A stretch of DNA of 64,000 nucleotides from Wenyingzhuangia fucanilytica (GCF_001697185.1 NZ_CP014224.1:1922001-1986000), one strand, 5' to 3'. Numbered from the stretch's first letter, positions 19,101-27,438 are shown. Notes: generated by a model not told the origin, from the letters alone. Program-made: numbers and translations.

Positions 19101-20179
19101 ATATCCTTAAACAAAGCATATTTTACTTGTACGTTAGCAGGATTGTGCATTGCCATAAAATGTCCACGCTTAGAAATTTCTGTTTCTGCAGAAGAAAAAG
19201 TAATATTTCTAGACAAGTTACCAACATAACTATTCAATCCCTGAGAGGCATTAGGCCTATGGTTGTTTTGTAAATTTTGATCTACAGTAACCGAAGTTCC
19301 GGATATATTTGTAATCGCAACTTGATCTATTCCTGTTGAAGAAATATCTGACTGATTACCACTACTAGTAATTACCAATTCATCATTTACATTCCACCCT
19401 ATTGGAGTAGTTGTTAATGAAAAACTATTGTTTCCAGAATCTGCAACACCACTCAACATCACCATATTGGTCTTTTCTTTACCTAAAATTTCAATTTCAC
19501 CAGCGGTAATTAAACCAAGAGATAACATTTTAGGATCCCAAGTATTTCTTCCATAAACCCCCGCACCATCATCTACTAATGTTGATGAATACTCACTTAT
19601 AGAAGTATTTAAATTTCCTTCGGCTGCATTGTCAAATCTATCTTTATCATCAGTTGTCGTTATCTGATAAGTTTTAAGATAATGTGGTTTTCCATCTTTA
19701 AAAAATTGTTTTGCTGTAGTAGACCATTTTAAAGGATAAATCCTAGTCTGATTACTCCTGTGCTGCATAATATCAAAAGGTTTAAAAACCACTTCAATAT
19801 TACCATCGGTTACATCATCAGCAATAATTTTAATGTTAGACCCCATAAGTCCTACAAAAGTATCTACAACCAATTTTGTAGTACTAGCTTGATTTGTTTG
19901 TTGAATGATAAATCCACCATCTACTCTAATAGCAAAAATGTGTTCGTCTGAGTTCTCTTCATAAGTAACTGTAAGCCCAGAAGGAATTATTACAATAGCT
20001 GCTGAAGTTGGTACTCCCTTATCTCCCCAAACAGTAGTATCATTCCAATTTCCAGATTTTAGGGCAGTGTGAGTGGCTGTGTCGTCTGGTACTAGATTAT
20101 CAACATCCATACTAGCATACAAAAGATGTGTGCATAGTAACATGGTTACTAATGCACACCTAAAAAGTAGTTTTTTCAT
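16112..20179 (-). CDS. G8-domain, beta-helix, carbohydrate-binding protein secreted by the type IX system
   Basis: This 1355-residue exported protein starts with a signal peptide (about 1-23). A G8 domain follows (about 38-150: SGNWNDTTVWGDKGVPTSAA, then alternating beta strands), then parallel beta-helix-like repeats (about 300-760, with Asn-rich turns and GAGIVSEAGNETGFWNDNLLVD). An F5/8 type C-like domain spans about 935-1100 (ATPADRAIDGNTNGK, PWWDLDLGQISTVENIDVW). A CBM4/9-like jelly roll spans about 1110-1260 (IINGDFECGYTEDW). It ends with a type IX sorting domain (NMYPNPAKGSVYVQG to KRLLVNN). G8 plus beta-helix is the layout of CEMIP/TMEM2 hyaluronidases, but bacterial members are uncharacterised. 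A role in binding or cutting an extracellular polysaccharide is inferred. It is monocistronic. Confidence 0.82.
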   Translation of the reverse strand: MKKLLFRCALVTMLLCTHLLYASMDVDNLVPDDTATHTALKSGNWNDTTVWGDKGVPTSAAIVIIPSGLTVTYEENSDEHIFAIRVDGGFIIQQTNQASTTKLVVDTFVGLMGSNIKIIADDVTDGNIEVVFKPFDIMQHRSNQTRIYPLKWSTTAKQFFKDGKPHYLKTYQITTTDDKDRFDNAAEGNLNTSISEYSSTLVDDGAGVYGRNTWDPKMLSLGLITAGEIEILGKEKTNMVMLSGVADSGNNSFSLTTTPIGWNVNDELVITSSGNQSDISSTGIDQVAITNISGTSVTVDQNLQNNHRPNASQGLNSYVGNLSRNITFSSAETEISKRGHFMAMHNPANVQVKYALFKDMGRTDKSRLTDDFIYDKWLDPVVPISKLSSLGQECMQLKQPEPNAVTNPRGRYSIHLHMTGATNGTNAAVVEGNAVWGNPGWAITQHDSHANVSKNVVYDVSGAGIVSEAGNETGFWNDNLLVDIRKARDGKGTAMHPTSGEVTFDADFYHSALFYDDYLFRGEGLAMKGRAVVCKNNVISNANFAVGITNLNPVVNNLRRVDPEALAAVRPGFQIDQFPLEKNVYSAAGDGVMPVEVSLIIENTTVINSYTAMNSIERDMGVNHESRSVFDGFKAWGVNTGFQLTYQMDYSFKDVYISGKNMNAKGIDMWKHSQNHTFENIKLEDLGTGIRVSKVVGTSPDYDKVKTRNNGFTPWLFVNLTENNVTNHYGIELDSNGATYNYTEHCDNIAYLTNTDIHKEREIVFTPFTDASLLNSAYLAANADEALSYHDDLTVDLKVDVTSSADHSLRFSVNGLVSDSGGTYNFGTKQAWAQGDLRYSYPQRIYEFASVDKLKEYLTVNGVYKDAERGDQLYFIINELIPDRFTFEYKSFQIRVDIVNANSTEAPYSSAVYESEVALAPQSKVLSIYGTATQSSTSTNESFESVAIATPADRAIDGNTNGKIHTQFYQKGEVPIGSSAYTQQESEPWWDLDLGQISTVENIDVWGTQELNGASISQDDPDFEDFYVLISDTPFTSTTTLAEAIAHAGTGNYFYSNSPSSRVFSLTNLNKSARYVRVQSAKSNTQLKLAEVIVIGKAVPPASTCGEVEDGGIIINGDFECGYTEDWTHSVSGSAAATFADGTTNSNSGDVSTFIDVTTADGYNKVQLLNTEYVGDLNGKTLTVKAWVKSPTSGAKFKFQIGVNTTASGTIQKTSSPFDLTNTYQEFTYTVDITEETSSILVKINTGNFVGEYYYDDISSTVEDTVSGSKKSLSVDITEGEVFNMYPNPAKGSVYVQGSDKVSKISIYNVSGILVKQINKVGNVIDLFDFNNGIYIVNIEFKDGTKEIKRLLVNN

Positions 20180-20384
20180 TATTTGTTAGTTTTAGTTAGG
20201 ATATTATCAATAAATAAAGGGTAATATTAATAATATCGAAGCGAATATATAATAATTTATTAAACATTCAAAAACGAAATACTTTATTTTTTAATAAAAA
20301 CATAAACAAAACGTTTAATTATTATGAATAACACAAGTATTTACTTAATTGTAAATGATCTTAAAATTTTATCTTCGTGATGTC

Positions 20385-20861
20385 ATGAATACAGCTACAG
20401 TAAAACAACTAAAAACAGAATTAAATGATATTGATAGGTTAAAACTTATTGATATTATTTTAAGACTATCAAAATTCAAAAAAGAAAATAAAGAACTTTT
20501 AACTTATTTACTTTTTGAATCAGAAAACGAACAGGATTATGTACATGAAATAAAAATAGAGATTGATGAAGCTTTTTCACAGATTAATACTTCTTCTTTT
20601 TTCTACATCAAGAAAAGTGTTCGTAAAATTCTAAAAATGGTTAAAACTTATATACGCTATTCTAACGTAAAAGAAACAGAGATTGAGCTACTCCTCTATT
20701 TTTGTAAAAAGCTTCGTTCTTTAAAGCCATCAATAACTAAAAATCAGCAATTGGTTAATCTTTACGGGAGAGAAATTAAAAATATTGAGAAGAAAATCAA
20801 CACATTACACGAAGATCTTCAGTATGATTTTACCTTGCTTTTAGAAAATTTAAAATCATAA
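20385..20861 (+). CDS. Hypothetical protein, helical
   Basis: This is a protein of about 158 residues starting MNTATVKQLKTELND. An ATG 30 bases upstream is in frame, but a candidate -7 box (TATCTTCG, 20370-20377) sits between the two starts, favouring the downstream one. The sequence is rich in Leu, Lys and Glu, predicted largely alpha-helical, with no signal peptide, membrane segment or recognised motif. It overlaps the 3' end of the convergent DUF4421 gene by six bases. I do not recognise the family. Confidence 0.65.
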   Translation: MNTATVKQLKTELNDIDRLKLIDIILRLSKFKKENKELLTYLLFESENEQDYVHEIKIEIDEAFSQINTSSFFYIKKSVRKILKMVKTYIRYSNVKETEIELLLYFCKKLRSLKPSITKNQQLVNLYGREIKNIEKKINTLHEDLQYDFTLLLENLKS

Positions 20862-21845
20862 ACCAAACCTATTAAATAACTTTTCTAAACTTTTAAAAGC
20901 TTTAAAACGATACCCTAAATGTATAGAGGCAAAAACTCTAGAATCAACTAAATTCATATTTGCATATTCTTCATAAGATGTTGAATTAATCAAAACACTT
21001 ACTCCGTAATAAAATTTGTTTGAAGTATAACCTAAACCTAGTCTAGTTCGTAAGCCTATGTTGGGAATTAAAAGATGATCTTGCTCTACTCCACCTCCGG
21101 TATTGTTGTGAATATTTCTTACATATTTAATTCCTACACTAGGAGTAATTTGCCCAAACAGATATTTATTTTTATCAAAAACTAAATTATAAATATATCC
21201 ACCTATAAAATTTAGATTATAACTTTCATCATTCAACACGAAGTAATCTGTAGTAGGTTTGTCTATTTTTGAATAATTGTATTTTAACACAGCCATCCAA
21301 GTTCCTTTAGATTTTAATTGCCTTTCTGTATTTGAAAAAATAGCTCTATATCCAAATTTATTACTAAAGTAGTATCTTGTTTCTCCTCCAATTTCTAAAG
21401 TATTTAAATTAGAGATTTGCAAATAAGGATCTTTTCCTTTTTCCCAACCATCTACATAATCATCAGTGTTTTTAACATAAAAACCTTTGGTGCGATAGTA
21501 ATAAAATTGTTGATATAACTTAGGGAAATAAATTCTGATTCTGTAATGCCTATATTCAGCAGGACCTTTTAAGGCAAAGTCATTTTTTAAAAAACCGGGA
21601 GTAAAACCTAATTTTACTCCCAATATTTTATAGTTTAGCGAGAATGCTAACTTACCAACTTCATTTTGTCTAAGCGAATAATCATTTGAGGTATTAAGGT
21701 TTGATACCTCTAAGGCTTGTTCCTCTAATTCTAATGAAGTTCTTATATTTATTTTATGCGAAAAAGTTTCTACATACAGAGTATCTTTTTTCTGGCTAAA
21801 TGCAGAAATATAGCATACTATGATAAAGAACTTTATGACACGCAT
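20856..21845 (-). CDS. DUF4421 family outer-membrane protein
   Basis: This 329-residue protein has a signal peptide (about 1-17, IIVCYISAFSQ) and alternating aromatic beta-strand segments typical of a small outer-membrane barrel. The DUF4421 hallmarks are visible: YVETFSHKINIRTSLE near the start, a central GETRYYFSNKFGYRAIF and PSVGIKYVRN toward the end. Function is unknown. It starts directly before the stop of hemF (no gap), so it may be the last gene of the leftward hem unit, although nothing ties it to heme. Confidence 0.78.
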   Translation of the reverse strand: MRVIKFFIIVCYISAFSQKKDTLYVETFSHKINIRTSLELEEQALEVSNLNTSNDYSLRQNEVGKLAFSLNYKILGVKLGFTPGFLKNDFALKGPAEYRHYRIRIYFPKLYQQFYYYRTKGFYVKNTDDYVDGWEKGKDPYLQISNLNTLEIGGETRYYFSNKFGYRAIFSNTERQLKSKGTWMAVLKYNYSKIDKPTTDYFVLNDESYNLNFIGGYIYNLVFDKNKYLFGQITPSVGIKYVRNIHNNTGGGVEQDHLLIPNIGLRTRLGLGYTSNKFYYGVSVLINSTSYEEYANMNLVDSRVFASIHLGYRFKAFKSLEKLFNRFGL

Positions 21846-22748
21846 TTATATCCATTCTTTTGGGTTCATTAATGTTTTAACCAACCTTTCTTCCTCGCTA
21901 TCTTTTTGAGGTTCATGACAATAATGCCATTGTACATGTGGTGGCAAACTCATTAAAATAGATTCAATTCTGCCATTGGTTTTTAAACCAAACAACGTTC
22001 CTCTGTCATGAACTAAATTAAATTCCACATAACGTCCTCTACGGACTTCTTGCCAATCTCTTTGTTCTTTAGTATAAGGTAAATCTTTTCGCTTTTCTGC
22101 AATAGGCACATAACTTTCTAAAAAGCTATTTCCTACTTCTGTAACAAAATTGTACCATTGATCTAAAGACATATCTTCTGTAGGTTTGCAATAATCAAAA
22201 AACAAACCTCCTATTCCTCTAGCTTCATTTCTATGAGCATTCCAAAAATACTCATCACATTTCTTTTTGTACAACGGATAAAATTCAGAATTGTGTTGGT
22301 CACAAGCTGTTTTACAAACTGTATGAAAATGTACAGCATCTTCATCAAACAAATAGTAAGGAGTTAAATCTTGTCCACCACCAAACCATTGGGTAACTAC
22401 ATTACCTGATTCGTCATACATTTCAAAATATCGCCAATTTGCATGTACTGTTGGCACCATAGGATTTTTAGGATGTATCACCAAACTCAAACCACAAGCA
22501 TAGAAATTCCCTTCTTCTACTCCAAATTGTTTACGTAAAGCCAAAGGCAATTCACCATGAACAGATGATATATTCACCCCTCCTTTTTCAAACACTTTTC
22601 CATTTGAAATTACACGAGTTCTACCTCCACCTCCTTCGGGTCTATCCCAAAGATCTTGTACAAATTTTGCTTCACCATCTACAGCCTCTAAACCTGCACA
22701 AATAGTATCTTGTAATTGTTGTATGTAGTTGTAAAATTGTTCTTTCAT
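21846..22748 (-). CDS. hemF: Oxygen-dependent coproporphyrinogen III oxidase
   Basis: This 300-residue protein matches HemF along its full length: GEAKFVQDLWDRPEGGGGRTRVI, the glycine-rich VTQWFGGGQDLTPYYLFDEDAVHFH core, RGIGGLFFDYC, RRGRYVEFNLVHDRGTLFGL and SLPPHVQWHY. It converts coproporphyrinogen III to protoporphyrinogen IX using molecular oxygen and acts in the cytoplasm. It follows hemE after a 90-base gap filled by an imperfect palindrome. Its presence implies aerobic heme synthesis; no oxygen-independent enzyme is seen here. Confidence 0.97.
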   Translation of the reverse strand: MKEQFYNYIQQLQDTICAGLEAVDGEAKFVQDLWDRPEGGGGRTRVISNGKVFEKGGVNISSVHGELPLALRKQFGVEEGNFYACGLSLVIHPKNPMVPTVHANWRYFEMYDESGNVVTQWFGGGQDLTPYYLFDEDAVHFHTVCKTACDQHNSEFYPLYKKKCDEYFWNAHRNEARGIGGLFFDYCKPTEDMSLDQWYNFVTEVGNSFLESYVPIAEKRKDLPYTKEQRDWQEVRRGRYVEFNLVHDRGTLFGLKTNGRIESILMSLPPHVQWHYCHEPQKDSEEERLVKTLMNPKEWI

Positions 22749-22763
22749 TTTTTTAGCTTTTAG

Positions 22764-22832
22764 CTATTGGTACTTGGTCGTTGGACTTTTGATACAATTT
22801 TCAAACGACCAAAAGCCAAGCGTACCAAATAT
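22764..22832. repeat. Imperfect palindromic intergenic repeat, hemE/hemF junction
   Basis: The left arm CTATTGGTACTTGGTCG and following bases pair imperfectly with the right arm, whose complement reads ATATTTGGTACGCTTGG and then CTTTTGGTCGTTT. It belongs to the same TTGGTA-rich style as the repeats at 23870, 24330 and 25633. Confidence 0.6.
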
Positions 22833-22840
22833 CAACTACC

Positions 22841-23866
22841 TTATACTCCGTATTCCTTAACCGCATCAATAAACGCTTTGGCATTGTCTAAACCAATATT
22901 TGGTAAAATACCGTGCCCTAAGTTTACAATATATTTGTCTTTACCAAAAGCATCTATCATAGTAGTTACTTGCTTTTTAATTTCTGCTGGTGGAGAGAAC
23001 AAACGAGTTGGATCAAAATTACCTTGTAAAGTAATGTTTCCTCCTGTTAATTTTCTTGCCCACTCTGGAGTAATTGTCCAATCTACTCCTAAAGCAGATG
23101 CGTTAGATTTAGACATGTCTTCTAAAGCAAACCAACATCCTTTTCCAAAAGCAATTACAGGTGCATCGTCTTTTAAAGCTTCTATAATTTGGTTGATGTA
23201 TTGCCAAGAAAATTCTTGATAATCTGTTGGAGATAACATTCCTCCCCAAGAATCAAAAACTTGTACAGCGTTTACTCCTGCTTCTACTTTCTTTTTAAGA
23301 TATGCAATAGTAGTATCTGTAATTTTTTGCAATAAGGCATGGGCAGCTAAAGGTTGTGTAAAACAAAACTCTTTGGCCATATCAAAATTCTTTGATCCTT
23401 GTCCTTGAATACAGTAACATAAAATTGTCCATGGAGAACCTGCAAAACCAATCAATGGAATTTCATCGTTCAACATTTCTTTTGTCAATTTAATGGCATC
23501 CATTACATATCCTAAAGTTTCATCAATGTCTGGAACAATTACGTTTTCTACATCTTGCATGGTACGGATTGGATTTGGCAACCAAGGTCCAACTCCTGCT
23601 TTCATTTCCACCTCAATATTCATTGCTTGTGGAATCACTAAAATATCCGAAAACAAAATAGCCGCATCCATTCCATATCTACGAATAGGTTGTACGGTAA
23701 TTTCTGCTGCCAACTCTGGTGTTTGACAACGTGTAAAAAAATCGTATTTCTTTTTTATTTCCTGAAACTCTGGCAAGTATCTCCCTGCTTGTCTCATCAT
23801 CCAAACTGGAGGTCTCTCTACAGTTTCGCCTTTTAAGGCTCTTAGGTATAGGTCGTTTTTTATCAT
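22841..23866 (-). CDS. hemE: Uroporphyrinogen decarboxylase
   Basis: This 341-residue protein shows the HemE signatures: [16 protein letters not shown] near the N-terminus (the arginine-rich substrate-binding loop), [46 protein letters not shown] and the C-terminal NLGHGILP. It removes four carboxyl groups from uroporphyrinogen III to give coproporphyrinogen III. It lies between the S23-type gene and hemF. The left arm of an inverted repeat begins only a few bases upstream of its start codon, so its leader has been replaced by repeat sequence. Confidence 0.97.
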   Translation of the reverse strand: MIKNDLYLRALKGETVERPPVWMMRQAGRYLPEFQEIKKKYDFFTRCQTPELAAEITVQPIRRYGMDAAILFSDILVIPQAMNIEVEMKAGVGPWLPNPIRTMQDVENVIVPDIDETLGYVMDAIKLTKEMLNDEIPLIGFAGSPWTILCYCIQGQGSKNFDMAKEFCFTQPLAAHALLQKITDTTIAYLKKKVEAGVNAVQVFDSWGGMLSPTDYQEFSWQYINQIIEALKDDAPVIAFGKGCWFALEDMSKSNASALGVDWTITPEWARKLTGGNITLQGNFDPTRLFSPPAEIKKQVTTMIDAFGKDKYIVNLGHGILPNIGLDNAKAFIDAVKEYGV

Positions 23867-23869
23867 ATT

Positions 23870-23900
23870 GATGTAGTTGGTAGTTGGTAGTTGGAGTTGG
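23870..23900 (+). repeat. Inverted-repeat arm A (TAGTTGG heptamers) beside the S23-type gene
   Basis: GATG followed by tandem TAGTTGG units, ending GTTGGAGTTGG. The reverse complement of arm B (24330-24360) begins GATGTTGGTAGTTGGTAGTT and ends TTGGAG, so the two arms face each other across the S23-type gene. A second small hairpin (TTGGATATC / ATCCAA) follows directly. Confidence 0.7.
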
Positions 23901-23945
23901 TTATTGGATATCTTTATCCAAACACTTGCTCTTAATACCTGACTA

Positions 23946-24302
23946 CTATTTTTGTAAATATTTATTAAAACCTGATAACTTTCTTTGAATCATTTGTAGA
24001 TTATTTATCAAATTTTCAAAATCTTCTTTGCTTATATATTCTAATTCAAGTGCTATTATTAATTGTGTTTCTAACTCAAAAGCAGAACCCAATGCTATGT
24101 TAATAAATCTTGAAAAATCTTTATTACTATTTCTTCCAGCTCCCTCGGCTATATTTGAAGGTATAGATACAGATGCTCTACATATCTGAGAAGTAATTCC
24201 GTAGACTTCCTCTCTAGGAAAGTTTCGAGTTATTTTATAAACCTGAATACTTAAATCTTTTGATTCTTTCCAAATTTCTAATTCTCTAAAATTATGATGC
24301 AT
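23946..24302 (-). CDS. Four-helix-bundle protein, S23 ribosomal intervening-sequence family
   Basis: This 118-residue protein shows the TIGR02436/S23 pattern: [65 protein letters not shown] and an amphipathic C-terminal helix. The family was first found in intervening sequences of 23S rRNA genes, but stand-alone copies are common in Bacteroidota; related proteins (Avd) serve diversity-generating retroelements. No reverse transcriptase or variable repeat is present here. The gene interrupts the hem series between hemL and hemE and is bracketed by inverted repeats, which suggests that it arrived as a small mobile cassette. Its function here is unknown. Confidence 0.88.
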   Translation of the reverse strand: MHHNFRELEIWKESKDLSIQVYKITRNFPREEVYGITSQICRASVSIPSNIAEGAGRNSNKDFSRFINIALGSAFELETQLIIALELEYISKEDFENLINNLQMIQRKLSGFNKYLQK

Positions 24303-24329
24303 CTTGTAAAATTATAATTATTGATGTCT

Positions 24330-24360
24330 CTCCAATTACAAACTACCAACTACCAACATC
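24330..24360 (-). repeat. Inverted-repeat arm B, overlapping the hemL 3' end
   Basis: This arm is the inverted partner of 23870-23900. Its minus-strand reading encodes the last residues of HemL (MLVVGSL) and the stop codon, followed by ATTGGAG. Thus the repeat forms part of a coding sequence. Confidence 0.7.
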
Positions 24361-25625
24361 GATTTGTCTATCGCTTCCTCCAACTTTTTTAATTCTTTAA
24401 TAGTAATGGTAGTTGATAAAAACCAAGCTTCGAACTGACTTGGTGGTAAAAACACACCGTTTTCTATCATTGCCCAAAAGAATTTTGCAAACTTATCTGT
24501 ATCTGATGTCTGTGCATCAGCAAAATTGGTCACTTCTTTATTGGTAAAAAATGGATTGATCATAGATCCAAATCTATTCACTTTTAAATCTACTCCATAT
24601 TTTTTAGCAGAAGACAATAATACTTCCTCTAACTTTTCTGCAACAGTATTAAACTTTTCATATGGATTTTGATTTTTCAACTCCGTTAAAGTTGAAATTC
24701 CTGCTGCCATCGCAATAGGGTTTCCTGATAAAGTTCCTGCTTGGTACATTCCTCCTAATGGGGCTACATTTTCCATAATTTCGTTACGAGCCCCGTAGGC
24801 TCCTACAGGAAAACCACCACCAATAACTTTTCCTAAACAAGTAATATCTGCTTCTACTCCAACCAATTCTTGTGCTCCTCCAAATTTAGAACGGAAACCT
24901 GTCATTACCTCATCACAAATTAATAAAGCATTTTTTTCTTTAGTTAAAGCTCTTAATCCTTTGATAAAATCATCTGTAGGCTGTACCACTCCCATATTTC
25001 CTGTTACTGGCTCTAAAATCACCCCAGCAATATCATCATGCTTATCAAAATGAGCTTTTACACTTTCTAAATTATTATACTCAGCAATCAACGTATTTTC
25101 TACAGATTGCGCAGGTACTCCTTTAGAACCTGGTAAACTTAAGGTTGCCAAACCAGAACCCGCTGCCACCAACATGGCATCCATATGCCCGTGATAACAA
25201 CCTGAAAACTTAATGATTTTATCTTTTCCTGTATGCGCTCTTGCCAAACGAATAGCACTCAACACAGCCTCTGTACCAGAATTTACAAAACGAACTTTAT
25301 CCATTCCTGGAAAAGCATCGCAAACTATTTTAGCCAACTTAATTTCTGCATTGGTAGAAGCTCCAAATGAAGTTCCTTTTTTTATAGCTTTAGTAACTGC
25401 CTTTTCTACCTTTTTGTTTCTATGACCCAAAATCATAGGACCATAAGACAGTACCAAATCTATGTATTTGTTTCCATCTACATCTTTAATATAAGCTCCT
25501 TTGGCTTTATCTATAAACAAAGGATTTCCACCAACCGATGCAAATGCTCTAACAGGAGAGTTTACAGCTCCTACTAAGTTTTCACATCCTTTTTTGTATA
25601 ATTTTTCTGAGTTTTTTGTGTTCAT
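24336..25625 (-). CDS. hemL: Glutamate-1-semialdehyde 2,1-aminomutase
   Basis: This 429-residue PLP enzyme converts glutamate-1-semialdehyde to 5-aminolevulinate. Visible hallmarks are NSPVRAF near residue 23, FVNSGTEAVLSAIRLARAHTG, the YHGHMDAML segment, LICDEVMTGFR and the PLP lysine K266 in CLGKVIGGGFPVGAYG. The length and domain order are typical. The last seven residues (423-429, MLVVGSL) are encoded by repeat arm B, so the native C-terminus has probably been replaced or extended by repeat insertion; this tail lies outside the catalytic core. Confidence 0.97.
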   Translation of the reverse strand: MNTKNSEKLYKKGCENLVGAVNSPVRAFASVGGNPLFIDKAKGAYIKDVDGNKYIDLVLSYGPMILGHRNKKVEKAVTKAIKKGTSFGASTNAEIKLAKIVCDAFPGMDKVRFVNSGTEAVLSAIRLARAHTGKDKIIKFSGCYHGHMDAMLVAAGSGLATLSLPGSKGVPAQSVENTLIAEYNNLESVKAHFDKHDDIAGVILEPVTGNMGVVQPTDDFIKGLRALTKEKNALLICDEVMTGFRSKFGGAQELVGVEADITCLGKVIGGGFPVGAYGARNEIMENVAPLGGMYQAGTLSGNPIAMAAGISTLTELKNQNPYEKFNTVAEKLEEVLLSSAKKYGVDLKVNRFGSMINPFFTNKEVTNFADAQTSDTDKFAKFFWAMIENGVFLPPSQFEAWFLSTTITIKELKKLEEAIDKSMLVVGSL

Positions 25626-25632
25626 TCTTTAT

Positions 25633-25691
25633 GTATTTGGTATTGGGTATTTGGTAATTAGACCCTCGTCCAACTACTAACTACCAACATC
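25633..25691. repeat. Imperfect palindromic intergenic repeat, hemB/hemL junction
   Basis: The left arm is TATTTGGTATTGGGTATTTGG. The right arm CCAACTACTAACTACCAACA is its imperfect reverse complement. The right arm closely resembles arm B at 24330-24360 and ends at the hemB stop codon. Confidence 0.6.
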
Positions 25692-26659
25692 TAATTTTTC
25701 TGCTTTAAAATTCTAGCTACTTCCTTGGCAAAATAGGTGATGATGATATTTGCTCCGGCTCTTTTCATAGATAACAGAGATTCCATCATGACACGCTCTC
25801 CATCAATCCAACCTTTTTCTGCTGCTGCTTTTACCATGGCATATTCTCCACTTACATTGTAACATGCTATAGGTCTATCAAAATCTTCTTTTAAATCTCT
25901 AATAATATCTAAATAAGAAAGTGCTGGTTTTACCATTAAAATATCTGCTCCTTCTTCGTCATCAAAAGACGCTTCTCTGTGTCCTTCTAACCTGTTAGAT
26001 GGATCCATTTGATAAGTTCTTCTATCTCCAAAAGACGGTGTAGAATCTGCCGCTTCTCTAAAAGGTCCATAAAATGCTGATGCATATTTAACAGAATATC
26101 CCATAATTGGAATGTTTGGAAAACCTGAATTGTCTAAGGCTTCTCTCATAGTAGCAATGGTTCCATCCATCATTCCTGATGGAGCTACCATATCCACCCC
26201 TGCTTTGGCATGAGAAATAGTTTGTTTGGCAATGTTTACCAAAGTAGCATCGTTATCAACATCATGATCGTGAATGATTCCACAATGTCCGTGACTTGTG
26301 TATTCACAAAAACAAACATCTGTAATTACATACAAACTAGGGTAATTCTTTTTTATAAAACGAACCGCTTGTTGCATTATTCCGTTATCATTCCACGTTT
26401 CTGTACCTTCATCATCTTTTTCTGATGGAATTCCGAATAACAAAACTGCTGGTATATTTAAAGAAACTACCTCATCTAATTCTTTAGAAATGGTATCTAA
26501 TGAAAAACGAAAAATACCTGGCATAGAACTAATTTCTTTTTCTATGTTTTCTCCTTCTTCAATAAATAAAGGATACACCAAATCATCAACCGTTAGCTGA
26601 TTTTCTCTAACCAATCTTCTGATTCCTTCTGTTTTTCTTAACCTTCTTGTTCTGTTCAT
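25691..26659 (-). CDS. hemB: Delta-aminolevulinic acid dehydratase (porphobilinogen synthase)
   Basis: This 322-residue enzyme condenses two 5-aminolevulinates to porphobilinogen. It shows the zinc-type cysteine triad C116, C118 and C126 ([13 protein letters not shown]), the Schiff-base lysine regions [15 protein letters not shown] and [14 protein letters not shown], and the C-terminal [10 protein letters not shown]. The cysteine triad marks it as zinc-dependent rather than magnesium-dependent. It sits between hemD and hemL, with repeat-filled gaps on both sides. Confidence 0.97.
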   Translation of the reverse strand: MNRTRRLRKTEGIRRLVRENQLTVDDLVYPLFIEEGENIEKEISSMPGIFRFSLDTISKELDEVVSLNIPAVLLFGIPSEKDDEGTETWNDNGIMQQAVRFIKKNYPSLYVITDVCFCEYTSHGHCGIIHDHDVDNDATLVNIAKQTISHAKAGVDMVAPSGMMDGTIATMREALDNSGFPNIPIMGYSVKYASAFYGPFREAADSTPSFGDRRTYQMDPSNRLEGHREASFDDEEGADILMVKPALSYLDIIRDLKEDFDRPIACYNVSGEYAMVKAAAEKGWIDGERVMMESLLSMKRAGANIIITYFAKEVARILKQKN

Positions 26660-26663
26660 TTCT

Positions 26664-26738
26664 TAGTAGTTAGTACATAGTTGTTAGTACAGAGACCTTT
26701 ATTGCTATGTAATTTATTACTCTTAGTACTCTGTACTA
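26664..26738. repeat. Inverted repeat in the hemD/hemB junction
   Basis: The left arm contains two imperfect copies of TAGTT(A/G)(T)TAGTACA. The 10-base TAGTACAGAG at 26685-26694 has a perfect inverted copy at 26729-26738, which reaches into the hemD stop codon. Confidence 0.6.
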
Positions 26739-27380
26739 TATTATCTCTTTTAATTTTTCTATTACAGATTCTACCGAGGTTTCCTCTGCCATATATACTT
26801 CTTCAAAACTATTTAATGCTTCGGTTGCTGTAGTTACTCCTATGCAAATAGCAATGGTATTGCAATTGTTTTTTGCTTTTACATAACTACTAACCCCACT
26901 TGGGCTATAAAACAAAACAGCGTTAAAGTTTTCATCAAAAGTATGTTCACAAAATTCTGTTTTGTAAACTATATATTCAGTTACCAATACTCCATTTTCT
27001 GCCATTACATTAGGCAAATCATTATTGCGAAGATTTCCACAATAAAAATGAATGTCTTCTATTTTTTTAGCAACTAAAATCTCTGTTAATGCTAAAGCAT
27101 TATTTGCAACATCTTGTACTTGAACTCCAAAACTCTCTAATAAAGACTTTGTTTTTAAGCCAACACAATATACGTTTTGAAAATGTTCAACTTTATTTTT
27201 GTTTTTCTCAAACACAGACTTTACCGCATTAGCACTAGTAAAAACCGCATGTGAAATACATTCATCTACTTTAAAATTTTCTCCAAAAGAAATAGAAATC
27301 ATCGCTTTTTCTACAACTGAAAAACCGGATAGCAATTCTTTTTGACTAGGAGTTAATATTTTGGTTGATAGAATTTTCAT
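26736..27380 (-). CDS. hemD: Uroporphyrinogen-III synthase
   Basis: This 214-residue protein lies between hemC and hemB. The family is poorly conserved, but visible pieces fit: a start at the phosphate-like MKILSTKIL, HAVFTSANAVKSVF, VYCVGLKTKSLLESFG, the EYIVYKTEF linker and AVLFYSPSGVSSYV (the usual F-x-SPS-x-V motif), then IGVTTATEAL. It cyclises hydroxymethylbilane to uroporphyrinogen III with inversion of ring D. Position in the cluster supports the call. Confidence 0.9.
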   Translation of the reverse strand: MKILSTKILTPSQKELLSGFSVVEKAMISISFGENFKVDECISHAVFTSANAVKSVFEKNKNKVEHFQNVYCVGLKTKSLLESFGVQVQDVANNALALTEILVAKKIEDIHFYCGNLRNNDLPNVMAENGVLVTEYIVYKTEFCEHTFDENFNAVLFYSPSGVSSYVKAKNNCNTIAICIGVTTATEALNSFEEVYMAEETSVESVIEKLKEII

Positions 27381-27393
27381 TTGTTATTTAAAC

Positions 27394-27438
27394 TCACTTC
27401 TCGATACAATTTTTCGTACCTCAAAATTACTCGAAGTG
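27394..27438. repeat. Inverted repeat in the hemC/hemD junction
   Basis: CACTTCTCGATACAA on the left faces TCGAAGTG on the right, with ATTTTTCGTACCTCAAAAT between them. This is a different palindrome from the TTGGTA type in neighbouring gaps. Confidence 0.55.

Noticed and set aside
20309-20316. AAACGTTT as a LacI-type operator upstream of the G8 gene
   Set aside because: It is only an 8-bp palindrome in AT-rich DNA, unlike the 12-bp site at uxaC, and has no matching promoter.
23946-24302. Diversity-generating retroelement accessory gene (Avd)
   Set aside because: There is no reverse transcriptase, template repeat or variable repeat nearby.
23870-24360. CRISPR array or minisatellite
   Set aside because: The heptamer copies are few, degenerate and inverted around a gene, with no regular spacers or cas genes.
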